Source: an uncultured Prevotella sp. (GTDB lineage: Bacteria; Bacteroidota; Bacteroidia; Bacteroidales; Bacteroidaceae). From it: DNA of 64,000 bases. The translations under genes were made by a program, and so were the position numbers. Below are positions 34,068-40,581 of the stretch, one piece after another. Positions within the stretch are counted from its first letter, which is position 1, and each line of letters starts with the position of its first letter. The stretch covers positions 1-64,000 of the forward strand of contig CADBVZ010000007.1 in the NCBI GenBank assembly GCA_902798285.1. The letters are read 5' to 3'. The notes under the pieces were generated by a model, which was not told where the DNA came from, ran no database searches, and worked only from the letters and a program-made list of their open reading frames with translations.

Positions 34068-37000
34068 TTAAAAGGTGAAGTTAATACCGGCCATGAAGCT
34101 GCGTGCGCTGGGGTAAGAGCAGTAGTTGAGACCCGGGGTGAAGGTACCGCCGGCATAGTCAACGTTATAGCCATGATAGCCAGTGAAGGTATAGAGATTC
34201 TGAGCTGAGAGATAAAGACGTACGCCAGAGACATAGTTGGCAAACCACTTGTTAGGTAGGTTGCAACCAATTTCAATATTGGCAATCTTCCAATAGGCGG
34301 CGTTCTGAATCTTGCGACTGCTGAAGTAGTCGTTCCACAGCTCACCGTTTGCGGTGATGTAGGTACGTGGAACGTTTGCGGTGTAAGTGTCGCCACTCCA
34401 CTGGTTAGCACCGAGGATGGCCACATCCTTATTGCCATAACCATAGCAAGAGTTGATGGCGTTGTAGATATAATCAGCCACATGATAGTTCAGAGCGCCA
34501 TAGGTAGAGATACTCATATCGAACATCTTATACTCGAGATGTGCACTTAGACCAAAGTTGATCTTAGCCAAACCACTGCCCAGCACCTGTCGGTCGTCGG
34601 CATTGATCTGTCCGTCGCCGTTGAGATCCTTATAAAGACAGTCACCTACCTGCGCACCGTTTTGTGTGGCGTGATTGTCGAGGTCAGCCTGTGTACGGGC
34701 TATTCCCTCATATACATAACCATAGAACTGACCAATCTCCTCACCTACATAAGTGATATAATCGCCAGTGAGATAATACTCTGTACCAAAGCCGAGTGAG
34801 GTCACCTTATTGTTCAGGGTACTCAGGTTGGCACTGATCTGATGCTTCAGAGGATGATCATTGTTACGATAAGTTACTGAGAACTCCAAACCGCTGTTCT
34901 CCATTGAAGCGGCATTCATGGTAACGCTGGTGTTTGCCACACCGGCACTAGCAGGAACGGGAACACTGTAAAGCAGATCTGTAGACTTGTTCTTGTACCA
35001 CTCGGCAGTGAACTCAATGCGGTTGTTAAACAAGGCCAGGTCAATACCAACGTTCATCGTGGTTTTCTTCTCCCAGGCCAGATTCTCATTAACGAAAGTT
35101 GAAACAGCAGAACCTGTGACAGGATTGTTACCAAAGCTGTAGGTCATGTTGTTACGACGCATGGTAGCCTGATATACGTACTCACCGATGTTCTCATTAC
35201 CAAGTTCACCATAGCTGGCACGAACCTTGAACATATTGACGATGTTACGATCAATGGGGAAGAATTTCTCCTTGTCGAAACGCCAACCGACAGATACAGA
35301 GGGGAAGGTGCCCCAGCGGATGTCCTTAGTCAGACGAGAGCTACCATCACGACGAACTACTGCAGAAAGCAGATACTTGCCGTCGTAGTCATAGTTAAGA
35401 CGGGCAATGTAAGATGCCAGTGTATGTTTGTACTCATACGACTCAGAGTAGGTGTCGTTAGCATTCTGTAACTGCAGGAAGTAAGGCTCTGAGAAGTTTA
35501 CGCCCCAACCAGTCAGTGTATTGGTGTGCTCTTCTTCATAAGTCTGACCTACCACGATGTTAGCGTGATGCAGTCCGAAGGTGCCGTCATAAGTCAGCGT
35601 ATTTTCAATGAGGGCATCGGTATATTTGCGGTGTCCCTTGGTCAGGCGTTCGTTCTCCTTAGCGAGATATACGCGGTTGCTCTGTACCCAGGCAGGAATC
35701 CATGTCTTATCATTGGCACTAGTCGTGCTGTAAGACAGATTAATTTTGTAATTCAACTTGTGATTCTTACTCTTGATACCAACCATTTCGAGCAGGTCAA
35801 CATCGGCAGAACCTGTACCTACGAAGCGATCGACAATCGTATTACGTGTCAACAGGTTATTGATGAGCAAGGGGTTTGAAGCCGAGATGTCGCCATGGAC
35901 AGTATCATAGTAAACGCCGTAACCATAGGCATCGTAATTCCAGCTGCTGGCAGAACCCACCTTATCATCGAGCACCCATGTGCTGGCATCGTAAGCCTTG
36001 ATGGTAGGCTGCATGGTCAGCACGCCGAGGAGTACGTTGGGCAGGTTACCATAGAGTCCCTGTACATACTCGTTGGCATTAGAGATAGAGGTGTTGTCCT
36101 GATCAGAGTGAGAATACACGAAACTGGTACGGAACTTGATAAACTTAGTGTCCATCGTATTGTTTACACGGGCGGTAAAACGCTCGTAATTAGGACCAGC
36201 ACCCTCGAGTGTTCCCTTCTGATTATAGTAATCAAGACCTATATTATAAGTATTATTGGCACCACCACCGCTGAGGTTTACGTTATGGTTCTGGCGGATA
36301 CCCGTCTTGAACACCTCCTTGAACCAGTCAGTATTGGTGTTGTCCTGGAACTTATAGCCATTGCCACTCTGAGTGTAACCTCCAGGCAGTGCTATACCTG
36401 TATTCACAGCTGCCTGTCCCAGATAATTGCTATACTGATCGGCGTTCATAACGTCGTAAACATCACCGGGAATCTTGTCGATACCGAAGTAACCCTTATA
36501 GTCAAGCTTCAGAGGCTGATCCTTCTTACCGCCCTTGGTTGTGATAATAACCACACCGTTAGCAGCACGAGAACCGTAGATGGCGCCTGCAGAAGCATCC
36601 TTCAGCACCTGGATGGTCTCAATATCGTTAGGTGAGAAATCGCGGATAGTGGTACCCATGGGCACACCATCAATGACATAGAGAGGAGCAGTGCTTCCGA
36701 AAGAACCAATACCACGGATACGTACGGAAGGATCGGCACCAGGCTGTCCATCACTAGTAATCTGAACACCGGCGACTTTACCTTCAAGCATGGAAGAAAT
36801 GTTGGAATGTGATACACGCTTGAGTTCGTCAGCATTTACGATAGATACAGAACCTGTCAGGTCGGCTTTCTTCTGTACACCATAACCTACTACAACGACC
36901 TGATCGAGCATCATAGCATCGGATTCCATCTCAATTTTATTAAGGATCGCGCGCCCACGTACGGCAATCTCACGATCCTTGTAACCCACATAGCTTACAA

Positions 37001-37247
37001 CCAGGGTTCCGTTGGCCGGAGCGTCGATGGTGAAATTACCGTCGAAATCAGTAATGGAACCTGTCGTGGCTCCCTTTACCTTTACGGTAGCACCAATGAG
37101 CGGTTCTCCTTCCTGATCAACAACCTGGCCACTGACCTTGATAGTCTGTGCCTGCTGCACCGATGCCATCGCAGGAACGGAGTAGGCTGAAAGTCCACCC
37201 ACCATGCCGAGAGACAGCATCACAGAGAATAATACTTGTTTTCTCAT
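34068..37247 (-). CDS. SusC-family TonB-dependent outer-membrane transporter
   Basis: 1059 residues: signal peptide (ending PAMA), carboxypeptidase-regulatory-like domain (VSGQVVDQEGEPLIGATVKV), TonB-box region DQVVVVGYGVQKKADLTGSV, plug with VRIRGIGSFG and GSRAANGVVIITTKGG, then a beta-barrel ending FMAGINFTF. It heads the operon SusC - SusD - surface lipoprotein - GH43 - GH43 and is controlled by a promoter with 21-bp-spaced repeats located between it and the regulator gene. Confidence 0.94.
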   Translation of the reverse strand: MRKQVLFSVMLSLGMVGGLSAYSVPAMASVQQAQTIKVSGQVVDQEGEPLIGATVKVKGATTGSITDFDGNFTIDAPANGTLVVSYVGYKDREIAVRGRAILNKIEMESDAMMLDQVVVVGYGVQKKADLTGSVSIVNADELKRVSHSNISSMLEGKVAGVQITSDGQPGADPSVRIRGIGSFGSTAPLYVIDGVPMGTTIRDFSPNDIETIQVLKDASAGAIYGSRAANGVVIITTKGGKKDQPLKLDYKGYFGIDKIPGDVYDVMNADQYSNYLGQAAVNTGIALPGGYTQSGNGYKFQDNTNTDWFKEVFKTGIRQNHNVNLSGGGANNTYNIGLDYYNQKGTLEGAGPNYERFTARVNNTMDTKFIKFRTSFVYSHSDQDNTSISNANEYVQGLYGNLPNVLLGVLTMQPTIKAYDASTWVLDDKVGSASSWNYDAYGYGVYYDTVHGDISASNPLLINNLLTRNTIVDRFVGTGSADVDLLEMVGIKSKNHKLNYKINLSYSTTSANDKTWIPAWVQSNRVYLAKENERLTKGHRKYTDALIENTLTYDGTFGLHHANIVVGQTYEEEHTNTLTGWGVNFSEPYFLQLQNANDTYSESYEYKHTLASYIARLNYDYDGKYLLSAVVRRDGSSRLTKDIRWGTFPSVSVGWRFDKEKFFPIDRNIVNMFKVRASYGELGNENIGEYVYQATMRRNNMTYSFGNNPVTGSAVSTFVNENLAWEKKTTMNVGIDLALFNNRIEFTAEWYKNKSTDLLYSVPVPASAGVANTSVTMNAASMENSGLEFSVTYRNNDHPLKHQISANLSTLNNKVTSLGFGTEYYLTGDYITYVGEEIGQFYGYVYEGIARTQADLDNHATQNGAQVGDCLYKDLNGDGQINADDRQVLGSGLAKINFGLSAHLEYKMFDMSISTYGALNYHVADYIYNAINSCYGYGNKDVAILGANQWSGDTYTANVPRTYITANGELWNDYFSSRKIQNAAYWKIANIEIGCNLPNKWFANYVSGVRLYLSAQNLYTFTGYHGYNVDYAGGTFTPGLNYCSYPSARSFMAGINFTF

Positions 37248-37295
37248 TGTTAATTGATTTTAGTTTAGAATTATAATAATTAGTGAAATCTGGCG

Positions 37296-37303
37296 CAAAG
37301 ATA
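37296..37303 (-). promoter_or_regulatory. -7 element of the second SusC operon
   Basis: On the minus strand TATCTTTG followed by CGCCAG, 48 bases before the SusC start. The direct repeats at 37324-37356 begin 20 bases upstream of it, as expected for an activator site. Confidence 0.65.
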
Positions 37304-37323
37304 ATGAATAAAAAGAGCGGCTT

Positions 37324-37370
37324 GGTGGACAAAACAACTTAATAGGTGGACAAAACGATTTTTGTCCTCC
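37324..37370 (-). promoter_or_regulatory. Direct-repeat operator upstream of the second SusC
   Basis: Read on the plus strand, GGTGGACAAAAC occurs at 37324-37335 and 37345-37356, exactly 21 bases apart. A near-complementary TTTTTGTCCTCC lies at 37359-37370. Paired direct repeats two helical turns apart are the layout expected for a dimeric AraC-type protein such as the regulator encoded next door at 37425-40355. Binding by that protein is inferred from proximity. Confidence 0.7.
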
Positions 37371-37424
37371 AAAGTGTAAAATCTCCACCTCTTGAGCTAT
37401 ATCAAGACCTATTTTTGACCTAAA

Positions 37425-40355
37425 TCAAGACCAAGAACTAGGATTTACCCCAAACATCTTAGTAAAACAACGGGTAAAATATTTAGGGTCATTGAAACCT
37501 ACAGCGTAAGCTATTTCTGTGATATTCCTGTTACCGGTCTTAGCGGACAGCATCTCCTTGGCCATATTCAGTCGGTAGTTCTTGATAAATTGTCCGACGG
37601 GTAGGCCTGCCTCTACGTTCAAGTGCTTACTGGCCACCGAGCGGCTCATGCCAAGGGCATCGCAAAACTCCTGCACACCAAATTCGGAATTCATATAATT
37701 ATGTTCCATAACCTCCATCACACGCTCCATGAACGGTTTAGTGCTCTTGAGCAGTTCCTCCTTGTCAGCCTCCACGCTCTTTGATACACTATTCCTATAA
37801 CGCTGTTGGTTGTCGAGGATGTTCCGAATACGAGTCTGGAGTTGACGAGGGTCTTCCGATTCTTCCAGCACTTCACGAATAGGACTGAGCAGTTGCTCTG
37901 CCTCACGTCGTTTTAGCTCAGCCACACGGCTATTATAACCATAGATAATCAGTCCTATCAGTAATAAACCTAATAGAAGACGGAACCACCAACTATTCCA
38001 GAAGAAAGGTCTTACGACAATATCGACGGAGATGGTATCGCTAACTCCTGCCATGAGGGCGGATTTATAACTGACTTCGAAGGTATAGTTACCCACAGGC
38101 AGAGCACTATAACGTACTGAATGTTGTCCTGGTTTCAGGATAGTCCAATCTTTTTCAAACCCTTTCATCCGATAGCTATACACACCTTGTGTCTCGTGTC
38201 CAAAGTCCAATGCTGAGAAAGAAATGGAAAAGGAGCGGTTGCTCTCTTTGAGTCTGACAATTCCGGCCTTAGAGATATCATCATCGAGAATATCACTTCC
38301 AGCCTGCACCTCCTGATTGTCAACCATCAGGCTTGTAAACGTAAGATGTCCTTGATATGAAACATCGGTATTCTCACCTAAAACCTCAATGAGTCCTCCT
38401 TCACTACCTAAGTAAATGATACCTGAAGAATCTTTTACGGCAGAGTTCCAGTAAAAATGAGGATTTATAAGACCGTCGTATTGGGAATAATTGTTAAAGG
38501 CTTCTTGTTGAGGATCATAAACCGAAAGGCCGTTTTGCGTAGTAATCCATAAACGCCCATTCCTATCTTCAACAATGCCTTTCACACCATTATATACCAA
38601 TCCGTCCTCTTGTGTCAAAGCCTCGAATTGCTCTTGTCCATCGTCTCCTAACACCCTACGATAAAGACCATAGCCATTACTGCCAAGCCACAGTGTTCCG
38701 TCGTCAGATTCACAGAAAGAGGATATCTTGTCAACAATCCGCGAATGGGGATCGTCGAGACGATGCATAATGCCACGATTCTCGAATTGTCCGTTCTTGC
38801 GGTTACGAAGATTGACAACCCTCACTCCTTGCATGCAACCCATCCATAGCCATCCGTCACGAGTGATGATGGAGCCAATACAACCACGAACGTTCCTACA
38901 TCCCTCGAAAGGATCCTCGAGTTCAGAGGTTGCATAACGGTAGAAGAACATACCGTCATTACTGCCTATCCACATGCCATCATTGATAGGATCGTAAGCC
39001 AAGGCTCCAACGAAATTTGTCAGACGCATCTGTTCCTCTGTCAGTTCCAGACGATTAATGCGCTGAGGGTTCTTCATATCAAGCAGACAGACGCCACCAC
39101 CCCATGTGCCAATCCATAAACGTCCCTGTCTATCAGCAGCTAGCGTGGAAACACTATTATGGGCCAGTCCTGAGTTCTGTTTGGTGTAATGGGTGAAACT
39201 TTCTTCTCCTTTCGCTTTGCGGTTGAGGCCACCTTCAACTGTTCCCACCCATAATACGCCTTCAGGTTCTACATACATGGCATTGACAGCATTTGGAGAG
39301 AGAGACCCCGGATCAGAGGAATGGATATGGTTACGGACTAGCAACTGCTGAGGTACCAGACGGATGACACCACCTGCCTCTGTGCCTATATAAATGAGTC
39401 CATTGGATACTAGAAGACAATGCACGAAGTCATTTTTCAATGGAGGAATGCTGGCCGATGTCCAAGATGTGAAGTTGTTCTTTTTGTCATCGTATACATT
39501 GATACCACACAGCGAACCGACAAGCAGGGTATTGTCGGAAGTCAGAGCCAGACTGGAGAGAAACTCATGTGATGGGGTCTCTGGATTGTTTTGATCATGA
39601 CGATAGCAAGTGAGCAGCTGTTGACGAGTGTCATACCGGAAAACACCATGGTTCGTGGTAATCCATATCATGTCTCCCCGTTTCAGTATGTCGGTAATAT
39701 ACAACCCAAAGAGGGAATGCAACAAAGGTGAGATCTCTTCGCGGACAAGTCGTCCGTTGCTTTCTACCAGACGAAATAATCCCCTATCCACACCTATCCA
39801 GGGCTTGCCATTACCCTCAACATCGCAAATACAGATATCAGGAGTATTGCCTACATAGGAATAACTTAGATCCTTAATCACCATTCCTTGGGCATCGAAC
39901 ACTAACAGATGAACCTCACGGTTGGTAATCACCCATATACGTCCTAAGGCATCGCAGTAGGTCTTTACGCCAGGTTTAGCCAGTAGTTCACTGATGTCTC
40001 CCCGAGGTGTCTTCGGCACCGTGGGGAGCATAGTTTGTAAATCCAAAACGTTAGTGCCTTCATCAAAGGCCACCCAGAGTCGTTTGAACGGGTCTTCTGT
40101 TATACTTTTGCACGATAGGCTTCCAAGTCCCCAAGCTGGCGAATACATTCCATAGCCATCGTAGCGCACCAAACCTCCACCATAAGTTCCTACCCATAGG
40201 AATCCTTTGGAGTCGGTAAATAGCGCACTGACATTATTATGGGGTAAACCATTACTCAAGTCAAGAAACGACGGGTTATAACGCTCTGTCAGTATGACTC
40301 CTTTTGCCATACCACCAATAGCCCACCACATGGCCAAAAGCATTATCCACCTCAT
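37425..40355 (-). CDS. Membrane-bound propeller/Y_Y_Y sensor with direct AraC DNA-binding domain
   Basis: 976 residues from ATG 40355, which follows the promoter at 40374-40381. A signal peptide precedes two periplasmic seven-bladed propellers with repeats such as FLWVGTYGGGLVRYDG and LWIGTWGGGVCLLD, then a Y_Y_Y domain (YSYRMKGFEKDWTILKPGQH). One membrane helix follows at about 790-808 (WFRLLLGLLLIGLIIYGY). Only some 70 residues, partly coiled-coil, separate it from an AraC helix-turn-helix domain (FGVQEFCDALGMSRSVASKH, EIAYAVGFNDPKYFTRCF). Hybrid two-component regulators have a histidine kinase and receiver here; no H-box, ATPase or receiver is present. It probably senses arabinan or pectin oligosaccharides and activates the adjacent SusC operon. 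Confidence 0.85.
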   Translation of the reverse strand: MRWIMLLAMWWAIGGMAKGVILTERYNPSFLDLSNGLPHNNVSALFTDSKGFLWVGTYGGGLVRYDGYGMYSPAWGLGSLSCKSITEDPFKRLWVAFDEGTNVLDLQTMLPTVPKTPRGDISELLAKPGVKTYCDALGRIWVITNREVHLLVFDAQGMVIKDLSYSYVGNTPDICICDVEGNGKPWIGVDRGLFRLVESNGRLVREEISPLLHSLFGLYITDILKRGDMIWITTNHGVFRYDTRQQLLTCYRHDQNNPETPSHEFLSSLALTSDNTLLVGSLCGINVYDDKKNNFTSWTSASIPPLKNDFVHCLLVSNGLIYIGTEAGGVIRLVPQQLLVRNHIHSSDPGSLSPNAVNAMYVEPEGVLWVGTVEGGLNRKAKGEESFTHYTKQNSGLAHNSVSTLAADRQGRLWIGTWGGGVCLLDMKNPQRINRLELTEEQMRLTNFVGALAYDPINDGMWIGSNDGMFFYRYATSELEDPFEGCRNVRGCIGSIITRDGWLWMGCMQGVRVVNLRNRKNGQFENRGIMHRLDDPHSRIVDKISSFCESDDGTLWLGSNGYGLYRRVLGDDGQEQFEALTQEDGLVYNGVKGIVEDRNGRLWITTQNGLSVYDPQQEAFNNYSQYDGLINPHFYWNSAVKDSSGIIYLGSEGGLIEVLGENTDVSYQGHLTFTSLMVDNQEVQAGSDILDDDISKAGIVRLKESNRSFSISFSALDFGHETQGVYSYRMKGFEKDWTILKPGQHSVRYSALPVGNYTFEVSYKSALMAGVSDTISVDIVVRPFFWNSWWFRLLLGLLLIGLIIYGYNSRVAELKRREAEQLLSPIREVLEESEDPRQLQTRIRNILDNQQRYRNSVSKSVEADKEELLKSTKPFMERVMEVMEHNYMNSEFGVQEFCDALGMSRSVASKHLNVEAGLPVGQFIKNYRLNMAKEMLSAKTGNRNITEIAYAVGFNDPKYFTRCFTKMFGVNPSSWS

Positions 40356-40373
40356 ATTCGCAACTTTTTGTTG

Positions 40374-40381
40374 CAAATATA
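40374..40381 (-). promoter_or_regulatory. -7 element and leader hairpin of the regulator gene
   Basis: On the minus strand TATATTTG is followed by CAACAAAAAGTTGCGAAT and ATG. The leader contains GCAAC-AAAAA-GTTGC, a 5-bp stem just before the start codon that may limit translation. This places the start at 40355 and excludes the upstream TTG at 40376. Confidence 0.5.
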
Positions 40382-40476
40382 GTAATTATTTCGCAATTAA
40401 ACTTATCTTGGGCCTGTGATTTAAATGATTTTTAAGTTTTTATTTACTTACTGCAAAACAGATGGTCTTTATAACC

Positions 40477-40544
40477 CGTTTGCCAGAAAAATGGGATAAA
40501 AAAACAAAAGGGCAGTTTGAATTCAAAATAATTGTATATCTTTG
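40477..40544 (+). promoter_or_regulatory. Shared pectin-gene promoter element, copy 3
   Basis: 68 bases from CGTTTGCCAGAAAAATGGGA through ACAAAAGGGCAGTT to TATCTTTG, matching copies 1 and 2 with one base less. CGTTTGCCAGAAAA is identical to copy 1, and GTTTGAATTCA is close to its GTTAGAATTCA. It directly serves the PME-M28 gene and is divergent from the regulator gene. Confidence 0.65.
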
Positions 40545-40581
40545 CAACCGAGAACAAACTATATTTAATATATCCTGAGAT

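Noticed and set aside
35895-36635. 246-residue plus-strand ORF
   Set aside because: Antisense to the second SusC gene, whose plug and barrel motifs are continuous.
40356-40376. TTG start for the membrane regulator
   Set aside because: The TTG overlaps the -7 promoter element; ATG at 40355 follows it and gives a signal peptide.
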